Shown piece by piece: positions 36,801-48,500 of a DNA stretch of 64,000 nt; within the stretch, counting starts at the first letter, position 1, and each line of letters begins with the position of its first letter. The notes under the pieces were generated by a model. That model did no database searches. It was not told where the DNA came from and saw only the letters and a list, made by a program, of their open reading frames with translations. The DNA is from Camarhynchus parvulus (taxonomy: Eukaryota > Chordata > Aves > Passeriformes > Thraupidae). The translations under genes and the position numbers were made by a program. The stretch lies in NCBI RefSeq assembly GCF_901933205.1, contig NC_044590.1, forward strand, positions 7,517,501 through 7,581,500. The letters run 5' to 3'.

Positions 36801-37251
36801 ACGACTTTGCAGCCAAGAACTAAACTCCTTCTAGCGTCAAAACCCCCTCAGGGCCCCAAAAGCAACCAAACATCCCATTTTCCCTACTCTGCTCCGACTG
36901 GGAAGCACCACTGTCTGCACCGGCCTTACGGCTGCCCTTGACCCGGCAGCGAGGCCGCAGCAGGGGGGTTCGGCTGACGCCAACAGCTCCGACCCCGAAG
37001 ATCCACAGACCTTTCGGGGCCCCGGGGGTAGAGCACGGCTCAGGCGGTAGGTCTGGCGACGGTCCCGGATGCCCCGCGGCAGCTGCCCTCAGGAAGTGCC
37101 GCAGGTCGGGCCCGGCGGGCAGCGCGAGGCCGCGCCACGCCGGCCGCTGTCCCGGCCCGCAGCGCGCCCTGCGGGCGGCCCCGGTGCAGGGAGCGGCCCC
37201 GGGCGGGCGGAGCAGCCCCGCCGCCCGCAGCGCTCGGGCCCCGGGCAGCAT
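30834..37251 (-). CDS. CDK5RAP1: CDK5RAP1, mitochondrial tRNA methylthiotransferase
   Basis: Radical-SAM enzyme that converts i6A to ms2i6A in mitochondrial tRNAs. Exons, transcript order: 37251-37011, 36432-36329, 35870-35836, 35153-35053, 34945-34735, 34004-33884, 33604-33374, 33114-33017, 32905-32850, 32734-32604, 31728-31579, 31178-31038, 30914-30834; total 1701 bases, 566 aa, phases all consistent. Domains: an Arg-rich N-terminus fitting a mitochondrial presequence; the methylthiotransferase N-terminal domain with its three cysteines (C88 in ETYGCQMN, C124 in VTCSVR, C162 in GCMAERL); the radical-SAM CxxxCxxC at C237, C241 and C244 (GCDNMCSYC); and a C-terminal TRAM domain. The intron after exon 7 begins with GC rather than GT (GAG|GCAAGT). 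I chose the ATG at 37251 because the sequence from there fits a presequence; an in-frame ATG at 37380 would add 43 Gly/Ala-rich residues. Confidence 0.96.
34590..34614. repeat. (CA)n microsatellite
   Basis: A short run of CA dinucleotides in an intron of CDK5RAP1. Confidence 0.9.
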
Positions 37252-37420
37252 GGCCGCGGCCGGGGGGGCGCTTTGGGGGACGGACCGACCGACCAGGAAC
37301 GGAGCGGCCCCGCCGTGCGCCGACAATGCAGCTCCGCCACCGCCACCGCCCCTCGGCGCCGCGTTCCGCCCCGCCGCCATTCCGGGCCCGCCCCGCTGCT
37401 GGGCGGCGCCGCCGCGGGAA
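36900..37420 (-). promoter_or_regulatory. CpG-island promoter of CDK5RAP1
   Basis: This stretch is very GC-rich with many CpGs and no TATA box. It covers exon 1 and both candidate start codons. The CR1 element begins at about 37420, so the promoter cannot extend far beyond this point without using CR1 sequence. Confidence 0.75.
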
Positions 37421-38060
37421 TCACAAAATCACAGAATTAATTAGGTTGGAAAAGAACTCCGAGGTCATCGAGTTCAGCCTGTGACCCAGAAGCACCATTT
37501 CAGCCAAAACAGGGCACTGAAATCCTGCCCTGCTGGCTATGTCCAGTCTTCCCTTAAACACCTCCAGGGACGGTGACTCCACCACCTTCCCGGGCTGCCC
37601 ATTCCAAGGCCTGATAACCCTTCCTGTGAAGGAATTTTTCCTAATACCCCACGTAAAAGTCCCCTGGTGCAGCTTAAGACCGTGTCCTCTTATCCTGCCC
37701 CTTGTTCCCTGGGAGCAGAGCCTGACCCCCACATGGCTGCTCCCTCCTGTCAGGGAGTTGTGAGGGCTCACCCTGAGCCTCCCTTCTTCCAGGCTGAGCC
37801 CCCTCAGCCTCTCTAATGCTCCAGCTCCATCACCAGCTCCATTGCCCTTCTCTAGACACGCTCTGACACTTCCATGTCCATTTTGAAGTAAGAGACCCAG
37901 AACTGGAAAAAGGACTTGAGGTGTGGGCCTCACCCACGCCAGGGGGACAATCCCTTCCCCGGTCTGGCTGCCCTACTGGTTACAGGCCATGATGATACAG
38001 GCCAGGATGTCCTTGACGTTCTTGGCCACCTGGTGCTCATGTTCAGCTGCTACTGACAGC
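37420..38060 (-). mobile_element. CR1 LINE, 3' part
   Basis: Read on the minus strand this ends in the CR1 tail (ttttccaacctaattaat then ctgtgattttgtga). Further upstream it holds the usual blocks: gtggtggagtcaccgtccct, ggcaggataagaggacac, and a reverse-transcriptase-end segment (ctggcctgtatcat, gcgtgtctagagaagggcaa). It is about 640 bases long, 5'-truncated and diverged, and abuts the CDK5RAP1 promoter. Confidence 0.85.
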
Positions 38061-38273
38061 ACCCCAGGGCCTTTTCCACTGTGCTCTTTTCAGGTACTCT
38101 GCACCAAGGCTGGAGCAAAGGCACAGGACAGCAGGACACAGGTGTTCCATGGTGCCTTGCCATGGCCATGGAAACAGCCCAACAAAGTGGTCCTGATCCA
38201 GCTCCAGCTCCCACCTGGCCCAGTGCAGCCCCAAGCACAGTGACACCAAGAGCACAGCCCCAGCACCAACGCC

Positions 38274-38500
38274 TTTATTGCTGCTCAGAGGGAGGAGGGG
38301 AGGGGGTGGCCCAGGGCAGGGGACCCCCAGCTCATGGTAGCACCGCATGAGGCCCCAGCAGGAGGATGGGGAGTCCGGGCCAAGGCAGCAGTGCAGGACA
38401 ATGGCAGGACTGGTGGTCTTTGGCTCAGGCAGGGAAGGGCAAAGTGGTGAATGGAGCACATTTAGTGCTGAAGGGCTGTCATCACCCCATCTTCATCCCC
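38274..38500 (-). other. Possible 3' end of an unidentified minus-strand gene, cut by the gap
   Basis: AATAAA on the minus strand at 38279-38274 is followed by a GT-rich stretch (ggcgttggtgctggggctg), the layout of a real polyadenylation site. Upstream on the minus strand, from the gap edge at 38500, one frame reads GDEDGVMTALQH and then stops at 38464-38462. That leaves a 3' UTR of about 190 bases. The rest of the gene would lie in the N run or beyond. I do not recognise the peptide, and the coding part could be chance. Confidence 0.35.
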
Positions 38501-39000
38501 NNNNNNNNNNNNNNNNNNNNNNNNNNNNNNNNNNNNNNNNNNNNNNNNNNNNNNNNNNNNNNNNNNNNNNNNNNNNNNNNNNNNNNNNNNNNNNNNNNNN
38601 NNNNNNNNNNNNNNNNNNNNNNNNNNNNNNNNNNNNNNNNNNNNNNNNNNNNNNNNNNNNNNNNNNNNNNNNNNNNNNNNNNNNNNNNNNNNNNNNNNNN
38701 NNNNNNNNNNNNNNNNNNNNNNNNNNNNNNNNNNNNNNNNNNNNNNNNNNNNNNNNNNNNNNNNNNNNNNNNNNNNNNNNNNNNNNNNNNNNNNNNNNNN
38801 NNNNNNNNNNNNNNNNNNNNNNNNNNNNNNNNNNNNNNNNNNNNNNNNNNNNNNNNNNNNNNNNNNNNNNNNNNNNNNNNNNNNNNNNNNNNNNNNNNNN
38901 NNNNNNNNNNNNNNNNNNNNNNNNNNNNNNNNNNNNNNNNNNNNNNNNNNNNNNNNNNNNNNNNNNNNNNNNNNNNNNNNNNNNNNNNNNNNNNNNNNNN
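38501..39000. other. Assembly gap (500 N)
   Basis: Exactly 500 N bases, which suggests a placeholder of unknown true length. Open frames that run through it are artefacts. Confidence 0.99.
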
Positions 39001-42000
39001 GCTCCACTGAAATCCTGGTCACTGAGTCCATCCCACTCTTTTTGGTTTGAAAGTCATCCTAGAGAACCTGGGCAGATCTGCACAGCCTGTCCTGTGCAGC
39101 CTAGAGTTTGTTCCATTCTCCAATAATGCCACGTCCTGGGTGGCACCGAGGTCCCTGAGCCAGGACATTTCTACCTCTCCATGATATGTCCCTGCTCCCC
39201 ATCCCCATGCCCTACAGCTGGGTGTGCCCATGTGGCCAGTGCAAGCCGTGCCCATCTGGATGGGACCCAGCTCACTGCCAGAGCCAAAAACCTTTTCTCC
39301 CTTCAGCACCATTCCAAGCCAAGCCTGACAGTTCCCTTGCTCAATTTTCCATTCTGTTAAGAGCTGATCTGCTGTATCCCCCCCATTACAGCTTTTAGGT
39401 TGGAGAAATAGCACTTTCCAGTGAAAAGGAGAGTAATTTTTCAAACCAGATGGAATTATGATTCTTCTGAATAAAGCAAACAATGACTTTCCTGTTGTTT
39501 TCTTTTTCCATAAGTAAAATAAAAAAGGGATATTTTGCAAATCCTGAGTTTAACTGATAACAAAAAGGGGAATTTCCGGCCTGTGACTGGAGGGTGAATC
39601 GTTTCCCTGGAAGGGTTCTGTACACTCAAGAGCTGTCAGCCCCCACAGCTGGATGGGCATATCCAGATCCCTCCTTCCCTCCTACCAAAACGTGTTTTGC
39701 AACATTCTGGCAAAAATTTTCTTATCTCTGCTGATCCTGCAGCACATGATTTATGACTCCCCAGTTTGACCAATTAAGCCATAACCTTTCCAGAAAGGCA
39801 AGTACAGGAGTTAATCAATGTCCCCTTTCCCTCGTGAAATGGCAAAATCATTTGTCAGGGCTGGCAGGGATCCAGCAGTGTGGGCTGGTCAGGGTCTGGC
39901 AGTGCCAGGGTGCAGAGCACCCTCCAACCTTGGAGGGAAAACTCCCACAATACCCCAGGAAATACTTTTTTTCCAAAGGAAAAAAGGTCGAAAATGTTGG
40001 ATACAGCAGATGACAAAACCAGCTCAGAGAAGTGGAGGGCCCATCAGGGATCAGGCACAGATCCCAGCCCCAGGGAATGACCTTCTCTTCCCCATGGCAG
40101 TTCCTGGGTCAGCCATTCCCCTGTGCTTCCTGAGCCCCAGCAGAGCAGACACTGTGTGGGTTGGCACGGAGCAGGGAGCTCTGACCACAGACAGCCACAG
40201 CACTCTTCTTCCTCCTCCTCCTCCTCCTCACCACCAAATTCCCATCAAGCTCTGCCCTATAAACTGCAGGGGCTGCAGGGCTACTGGGTTCAATTGTGAC
40301 AAGACAGAGCAAAGAGGAAGAACAGAAGAGGAAGAGCAAGAGGCACTGGCGTTGCCACACTCCCAGCCACTGCTGCAGTTGTGCCCTGTCCCAGTCAAGG
40401 AGGAAGTGTGGGAAATGGGTGACAAGGCAGAGATGCAGTGACAACCGCATGTGGGAAAATTCAGAGCCACCCACATGGGCCCTCCTGCAGTTCTGGTGCC
40501 AGCAGAGCCACCACAGGCCCATTCCTGTCCTGGCAGCCCCTGAACTGGGGTTCAGCCACAAACAGCCCTGGGAGTTCAGAAGCACAAGCTGGGGGCTTGG
40601 TCCATGCCACAGCGGGAACTGTCTTGCCTGGATTTGTCCTCCTGGGTGACAGCCAGGGCAGTGGGTCTGGTTTCAGCAGGTAAACACAGAGGCAGCTCTG
40701 GGTACAAGAAGGAGCTGAGCTGTGGGACAAGGACACCAGCTCAGTCCTGGCTTTGGGACGTGACTGCAAGCAGAGGTATCCCAGAGAAGCTTCATTATCT
40801 CCAAGTGCCTGCTGTGACAGAGCAAAAAGAGGTCTTGTCTGTCACTGAGCTGGGCTTGCTGGTGCTCTAGGGAGCTGCAGGATAGCCATAAGAAATGGAA
40901 AACCAGAGAAACCAGTGATACCAGAGGAAAACAGGAAGGGTGAGGGGTAACGCCAAAGGGTAGAGCTCCAAGGGCTGGACGTAACTCAATCTGATCTGAG
41001 CTGGCCAGGGAAAGGCCAACCCAGCTGCATTCCAAAATCCCAGCTGCGCTGCATCCCAAGGGATGGATGGAAAATGCCTTTGCCGGTGCTTGCTCAGGGC
41101 CCTGCAGACACCCACCCTGGGAAGATGATGACAGCACACAGGTCACCTGCATGGGGGGCACACACGGCTCATGGGTTTTCCCTAGGGGAACCACCCAGCT
41201 TCAGGCATTAAATCCGGATGTGTGAACTCACCCAGGAGCACAAACACTCCATGCACCATCTGGGGAGCACAGACCCTTCTTGTTTCCCCCTGCAGACCCG
41301 TTGGAGCCTGCAAGCTGTGAAGGTGGTGAGGGATTACCGGGGAGTGGTGCCCTGGGGGAACAGAGGCCCTGGGGAGGGAGGGCTGGGGGGGTTCCAAAAA
41401 ACTGCTGGGAAATGACAGCCAGAGGCTGGAATTCAGTTTGCACCAGGTACGGCCAGATCACTTTGCAAAACATTGTGTTTGGCTCATGACTGTCCTGGCA
41501 GTGGGGATGAGCCCATCGTGCAGCACTGCAGCCCACTCTGGAGTGCTGGGGGACCCTGCCACAGAGGGACGGGCCTTGTGGCAATCCTGGGGCCACCAGC
41601 AAGGGAAGGTTTGGCACAGCTGGAGAATCCACCTCCCCTGCGTGCATTGCTACTGTCCAACACAGGACCCACCTCCCAGGGGCTTGCTTGGGACCTCGCC
41701 AGGGAAGCCCCCAGCTTTTCCACCCCACCGTGCTTGCAGACCCAAAAAACCCGGAGACTTTCGAATGGGTTTTTTTTCCTCTCATTTCTTGTAAATAAAA
41801 ATACAGACTCCGCCTAAAAACAAAGACAGTTACATAATTAATTCCTCCTGAGCCCCCCCAGGAGCGGGAGGGGATGCCTTGCACCAGGACTCCCCAGAGA
41901 AGCCGGTTATCAGCTGCTGGCCGGTCCCTGCAGGCCATGCTGGTTCAGGCTCCGCATTTTTCGGGAGCAGCCTGTGGCTCAGCCCGTGCCGTGAGCGGGG

Positions 42001-45000
42001 AGCCAGAGCCCCGGGCTGCGTCCGGCAGCCCCGCACATCCCTCCCGCTGCCCTGGGGCCGCCGCCGCTCCACGGCCGCATCTGCCCTGCGGCTGCCGCAC
42101 CGGAGCGCACCGCGCCTGCCGGGAGGGGCAGGTGGAAAAACTATCTGCTTTTCCTTAAAAAGCCACTTCTCCTCCCAAAGGAAAGGCTGCAGTGCTTGGG
42201 CTGGCACAGCTGCCCACAGCTGGGAACAAGCCCCGCTTTATGCCGGCTCTAACCCCACCGCCTCGGGAGCCCCGCGCTGCCCTGAGCCCGTCCTGCTCAG
42301 CCCTGGCCCAGCGCCAGAGAGCCCCAAAGCGAGCGTGATGCCACCACCAACCCCGTCCTCCCTCGCCCCAGCCTGTATGCCCTTACGGACCCTCGGCTGC
42401 TGCCGCTGCCCAGCCCCTTGGCTCTGCCCACCGCGCCTGGAGCAGCTGCAGCACTTTCACCCCAGCTTTGGAAAGTACTTTCCCGTGCTCACATCAGGGG
42501 TGTGAGAGGGGTGGTTGCTGCATCCTGCATGCCAGGATGCCCACACAGCCCCCAGAGCTCCCCGCTGGCCCTGCCATCATGGACATTTTGTCCTGAAGTC
42601 ACATCCCTGCAGGGCCCCCCACAGACGGGACGATGCCGAGCACCCCACACAGGTGCTTCGGGGGGCTGCAGGAGCAGCGGCTGGGCTGGGGCTGAGTTTG
42701 GGGAATACCCGGGGCGGGAAGCAGAGAGGAGATGGGCAGAGCTCCTGAAGTCGGTTGACGACTTAACAGGGCGACTCAGAGCAGACACTGCCCCTTTTCA
42801 GGGCTTGTTTATCTGCCCGCACAAGGGACTGAGTCCGGATGTGCGGGCACTGGAGGGGCTGCGGCCGCCCCGGCACACACCCAGCAGAGCAAACAGCGGC
42901 TCTGTCTGTGCAGGACACACGGCAGGGACCGGCACTGCAGGGACCGGCGCGCTTTGAAGCAGCTCCAGGAGAGGGGCGGGGGCGAGGAGAGTTGCAATCC
43001 TGCACTGAACACCTTGAGCAAATGAGGAGTTATTCTGGGCTTCAGCAGTGCAAACACCCTCTTAATGCAACCCTGTCTTAGTAAGAAGAGTAAAAATAAC
43101 AGTCCAGCAATGTGGCTGGACTACCATGGGCGGCATTTTCCAGTGCCTGGGCAGACAGATGCCTCCGCAGTACAAGGTGGGGAGTGAAGCGGGCACTAAA
43201 GCTGCAAACAAGGGAGGTTTCCTCTTGGTGAGGTGCTGGGACCAAGCCCAGAGCTCCCTGGATAGCCCCTGAGGGACAGCCCTGACTGGACAGAGCCACA
43301 GGGACAGCCCTGGAACACAGCCCCAGGGGACAGCCCTGGGACATAGCCCCAGGGGACACAGCCCCAGGAGACACAGCCCCAGGGGACAGCCAGGCACTTG
43401 TGTCCTGCCTCTTCTGCCCGAGCTGCCAGAGCAAGGACAGGCACTGTGAGGGGTTCCCACTCTGTGCTTGGCAGGAAACCAGACAGCAGATAATCCTATC
43501 CCTGCCCAGCACCAGACAGCCCAGCTTGCCCAGTCCCACACATCCCTACACACCTCGCATGGACAAACTGCTTGTGCTTCCAAGCCGAGTGAGAAATGGC
43601 TGCTTCCAATTCCTGCCCTGCCGGCGGTGCTCTGCTGGCTGTTTGTCACACATTAACTGAAGTGTGCACCTCCGCTGCAGAGTGCATCCAGAGTTCACTC
43701 TGGGGCAGGAGGAGGAGCAGGCTTGTGCAGGCAGAGCCGAACCCAGCAGCACCAGCCCTGACAGAATGGGCACTCACCAGCACCAGGGGCAGAGGTTCCT
43801 GTGCCCAGCCTTGGGAGCAAGGCCAGCTCGGGGCAGGTGACACCAGCTGTGAGCTCCCATGGCTACCAGCCCTCCCCAGGCGTCACAGTGACAGCAATTG
43901 CTGCGGCTCTGATGCTCAGAGAGAGGGGCAGCCCATGGGACCCTCGCCCCCACTGACCCCTCCCTGCATCCATGGGAACTCAGCCCAGTGCTGCCCACGA
44001 GGACCAAGGGGTCTGGGAAGAGGGAGAGGGTTTCACTTTCAGTCTCTTCTGAAATCTGAGCAAGGAGAGCAAGACCCAGCCAGGGGCACACTGACAGGGC
44101 AGCACTGTTCCTGCATGGACCTTCCTGGGGTGGGGTGGCACTGCTGGGGTGAGGAGGGCCCTGCTGGCACAGGCTGTGCACTTGGCAAAGGCCCCCACCA
44201 TGACCTGCACGTCCCCAGCCCATACACATCCGTGGTGGAGTAGTACATGGATTGTTTCCATTAAAACCAGCTGTCCCAAGCTTTCTCTCAGCAAGGGTTT
44301 GCTGCTTCTGCTCCAATATCCCTCCCCACCTCCCTTAAAGAAGGTGATGGAGGATGGGACTCCCCCAGCCACAGGTGCATTGGGGACAGTGCTTCAGTAA
44401 AACCAGCCATGTGCCCCAGAGCAGGACACACCAGGAGCCCCCACACATGGGGCTCCTCCTGGACTCTGCCCTTGGCATGCTTGGACCTTACCAACTCTGT
44501 CAGTGCTAAAAGTCCCTTGGCAGAGCTGGGCAAGGAGTCCAACTCACTGCAGACCCTCCCGGTGCCGTGCCCTGGTGTGCCTGAGCAGAGCTCAGCTCAA
44601 GGCCCCTGACCAGGACCACCCCAAGTGGGGGGAGGGCAGAGCTTCCAAACCCCAAGAGCCCATGGAGGTGTGGGGTCCCAGCCCGCTGTCCCTGACAGGG
44701 GGTCTCTGGTGTGTTGGGTGACCCTTAGGACACACGGGGAGGGCTGGGACCTGCCCAGGTGGCACCACTGGCAAGCCCCTGAGGCAGGGACCCCCAGGCA
44801 GGAGAGGGATGGCCAGTCCATGGGACAGGGACTTCCAAGGAATGTGGTGGTCGCTGCTGTGTGCACACTTCCACGTCCCCGAGCCACCGGCGCTGATTCC
44901 AACACATCTGCTGTCCAGCAGCAAAGTTTTCACCACGTTTTCCCTTCAGACCCCATCTCTCAGGGATGCAGCGACGGGAAGGGGATGCGATTCCCGGCAA

Positions 45001-45060
45001 ACGCATCCCACCAGGACTGGCCAGGATGGGGACGCTGCCAGAGGAGGGAAAGAACTTTAT
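39001..45060. other. Intergenic upstream of TGM2, no gene recognised
   Basis: About 6 kb without a supported gene on either strand. Visible content: a CpG-rich patch (41950-42330), a short minisatellite (43270-43390), a CTC trinucleotide run at about 40208-40230, and an isolated AATAAA at about 41794 on the plus strand. In mammals KIAA1755 lies upstream of TGM2; I found no exon I could assign to it. Confidence 0.5.
43270..43390. repeat. Short GC-rich minisatellite
   Basis: Degenerate tandem copies of a unit close to 'acagccccaggggac', about 15-25 bases per copy. It is intergenic. Confidence 0.75.
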
Positions 45061-45069
45061 AAGGAGAAA

Positions 45070-45523
45070 AGAGTCTCGAGTCCGGGCACTTCGCTGAAAG
45101 CCGCGCAGCCCCTCTCCGCCCCCTTGTTCTCGCTCCTCTTGATCGGCAGCGGGGCCATTTCCAACCCGAGGGCTGTGGGGTCCCGGGAGACTCCGCCGCT
45201 GCCAACCCGGGGGCTCCGAAACCTGCTGCCTTTTTTTGGGTGGTTGCTTTCAATAGGTGGGACCTAAAGCCGCCCGTTTCCTGGAAACTTTGTTTTTCCT
45301 TTCTTCCCTCCGGCCGCCCGGCCGCGGGGAGAGGCGGGGGGTGCGCGGGGGGCGGGCGGGATAAATGGGGCGGGCGGTGGGGCCGGACAGCGGGTGGTGA
45401 GGGGCAGCTCCGCCGGCACCCGGAGCGCGACAAGGACCGACACCGGCACCGGCAGCACTGCCCGCGGCACCGGGACAGCACCGGGACAGGCACCGGCAGC
45501 ACCGACCCGCACCGCCCGGCACC
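45070..45523 (+). promoter_or_regulatory. CpG-island promoter and 5' UTR of TGM2
   Basis: GC-rich, CpG-dense sequence with GGGCGG boxes on both sides of a TATA-like GGGATAAATGG at 45358-45368. The transcript should start near 45390, leaving a 5' UTR of about 130 bases rich in 'accgggacagcaccgg' type repeats. The start codon at 45524 has a good context (CACCATGG). Confidence 0.75.
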
Positions 45524-48500
45524 ATGGCCGAAGGTAGGAGCGGCGCGAACCCCGCAGGTGCCGGGCTCGGTCCCGTCCCGGGAAGTCCCGAGCGGCCGCA
45601 TCCCCGCCCCAGGCGGCGCTCGGTGCCCCCGCAACGCTCCGGGCTCGCTGGGGCTGCAGCCGGTCCCTGAGCAGCCCGAGGTGGGGACGGACGGACAGAC
45701 TGAAGCGGGACGGCGATCAAAGCCCAGCAGGGTCCGTGCGGGGTCCGCGCAGTCTGTGCCCTTCCCTCCCTCCCGATTCTCCTCCGGCCCCGGCGTCGCT
45801 AGGAGCCTTAGGATGAAGTTTGGTGCTATTTAAAGCTTTCCCGGCAGAGCAGGGGGGACAGCTGGGCCGGGAGCGTGCGCCTGACAGGGTGAGGGGATTT
45901 CAGGAGGCTCAGGCAGGAAAAGGGCTTCTGGGCTTCGGCAATCCTGCACGCTTGGTTCTTCAGGGCAGAGACAGCCCCCAGCTCCCACACAGCTGCCCCT
46001 GAAGTCCCAGGAAACGGGTCTGTGTGATTCCCGCGGGCACACAGCCCTCTGGGTGAGACGGCATCACTCTGCTCTGCCGTGCCACAGTGCCTCAGGCTGC
46101 CCTGGCTCCCAGCTCTGCTGTAGCAATACCAACACAGGTCCCTCGGGTCAGACACTCGCTCAGACACATAGCTGAGCAGCTACAGAATCACAGAATTAAC
46201 TAAGTTGGAAAAGACCTTTAAGAGCCTCAAGTCCAACCTATGACCTAACACCACCTTATCAACCAGACCCTGGCACTAAGTGCCACATCCAGTCTTTTTT
46301 TAAATACCTCCAGGGACAGAGGCTCCACCATGTCCCTGGGCAGCACATTCTAAAGCCCAATCACTCTGTGAAAAATTTTTTCCTAATGTCCAGCCTGAAT
46401 TTCCCTTGGCACAGCTTGGCACTGTGTCCTCTTGTCCTGAACACACTGGGCAGCTCCTGCTCCTGAGTGCCCAGGGTGCTGCTACCCCTTGCAGCACCAC
46501 AGCCCCCTTCCCACCCATCCCTTGGCACCCATTGGTTTGGTTAGAGGCACCTGTGCTTTGAGAAATCTGCTTTTTGCTAAATCTGCTGAGGATGAAAACC
46601 CCAGGGTGATTGGGACAAGGAGGAGCCCTGATCCTATTCTCTGAACACACTTATTGTTTATTTTATTGTCAGCAAGCTTAACCATGTTAACCAAGCTCCA
46701 TGTCAGCCGTGAGATTCCACCTGTACAGTCCATGTTCCATAGCAGGGGGCTGTGCTGCTCACAGAGGGGGAGGCAGGGAGGGAAGGGGCTTGTGTGTGCT
46801 CTATCCCCACCTCACAGTTCCCATGGCCTGGCTGTGGGGACCTTGCCCTTGACTAGGGACCGTTCAAGCAGCTCTCACACTGTAGTGGGGACAGTGACAA
46901 GCCCACTGCCCTCCCCTGGCCCATACTGCAGAGTCCCCTTGCCCAGAGAGCCAGCAGCAGTGTTTTCTGGGGATAGTGAGCTCAGGGGCTGCTGTTTCCA
47001 TTTGCCACTGTCCAGGGAGGGCTTGGTGACTACCAGAGCTGGCACTGGGAAGGGCATGGCCGAGGAGAGCCATGGCATGGGGCAGCGAGCCTCAGCTTGC
47101 CCACTGGTTGCCCACTGACCTGCCCAGTCCCTCAATTGCTCTGTGCTCTCTGCACAGAATGCTTTTGCTTATTCTGGTGATGAATACATCACTGCAGAGC
47201 AGTCAGGGGTCAATGGCCTCACGGGATGATGGATATCTCATCGCTCCGGCACAGTGCCCAGGGTGGCAGGGACGTGGCTGCTGGCGGCTGGCACACAGCC
47301 CTGCCTGGGCTGCCAGCAGAGCAGAGCAGCCTGCATATGGCTGGGGCATCAGACACCCTCTGTCACCAAATCTACACTTGCACTCCCCAGTTTGTCAGCA
47401 CAGTAAAGCTGCTGGAGGCCTGGCTGGGGCACAGGAACATCCTGGGCATTCCTGGGCTCACTCAGCAGCACATGCTTGGGATGGGGCACACAGACAGCAG
47501 CCCCAGTGAAAGGCCCCCTGAGAGCAGAGCTGAGTGCTGGGCTTTGGCTGGTGCTGGGTGCTGTGAGACGCAGGCAGGGCACAGCTCTGGCAGCACAGTG
47601 GCAGCTCCATGGCACAACACAGCGTAGAGCTGGATCAGGAGGGCAAAAAGTCGCTGTGAGCTTGGCTGCCAAAGCTGTGCCCCTGTCACAGCACACAGCG
47701 GGAGCCCAGCCCTCAGAGCGCTCCTGGGAGGATGCTCAGGTCACAGCGCCCTCCTGGAGCGATGCTCTGCCCGGCACATCTGGGAGCACAGGGCACTGCG
47801 GGTGGGGGAGGCTCAGGGACCTCGCCAAGGTCCCAACCCGGGGCTCGGGATGGGCACAGCCAGCCCTCCTTGCCAAGCCTCGGGAGTGCCCGACGTGTCC
47901 CAGCTCAGAGCTGTACCTGCCCCTGCCTTCGCAGACCTGGTGCTGGAGACGTGGGACCTGCACTGCGACCGCAACGGGCGGGAGCACCGCACGGCGGACA
48001 TGGGCTGCAAGCAGCTGGTGCTGCGGCGGGGACAGCCCTTCAGCATCACCCTGCGCTTCTCGGGACGCGCCTACGACGAGGGCGTGGACAAACTCTCCTT
48101 CAACGTCGAGACCGGTGAGTGCCGCCACACCTGCGTCGCCAGGGAGGGCTGGGTGGGTGTCACCACCTCTGCTCCTGCCCCCAAAGCTCAGCTGTGCTCC
48201 CACGGGGGCTGTGCCACGACACCTGCCCCATGTCACACAGTCCCTGCTCCTCACCTGGTGCTGGCCACAGCTTTTATATCACAAGAAAAAAAGGTAGAAA
48301 TTCATCTCCTTAGTGAGAGAGGAAGTGATAAATAAAGCAAAAAGCCACCAGCATCATCACCTCCTCCCCGTCCTCCTCCTCCTAGGGCTGAGCCAGACTA
48401 AGATCACGACAGGGCTGCCAGCTCACCAGCAAGTACCTTGGCTGAGGCCAGAATCCTGCCCAACCCTCCTGCCCCTCTCAGAAACATCAGCACAGTGAAT

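Noticed and set aside
38347..39126. Open frames of 189-259 codons across 38347-39126 on both strands
   Set aside because: They are open only because they run through 500 N bases.
42489..43649. Leu/Gly/Cys-rich minus-strand frames (LGLCPLGLCP and similar)
   Set aside because: They are translations of the short intergenic minisatellite, not of a BPIF-type repeat exon; no flanking splice sites were found.
45250..45833. Open frames on both strands at the TGM2 start
   Set aside because: A CpG island with few stop codons; the only supported coding piece is the 10-base first exon of TGM2.
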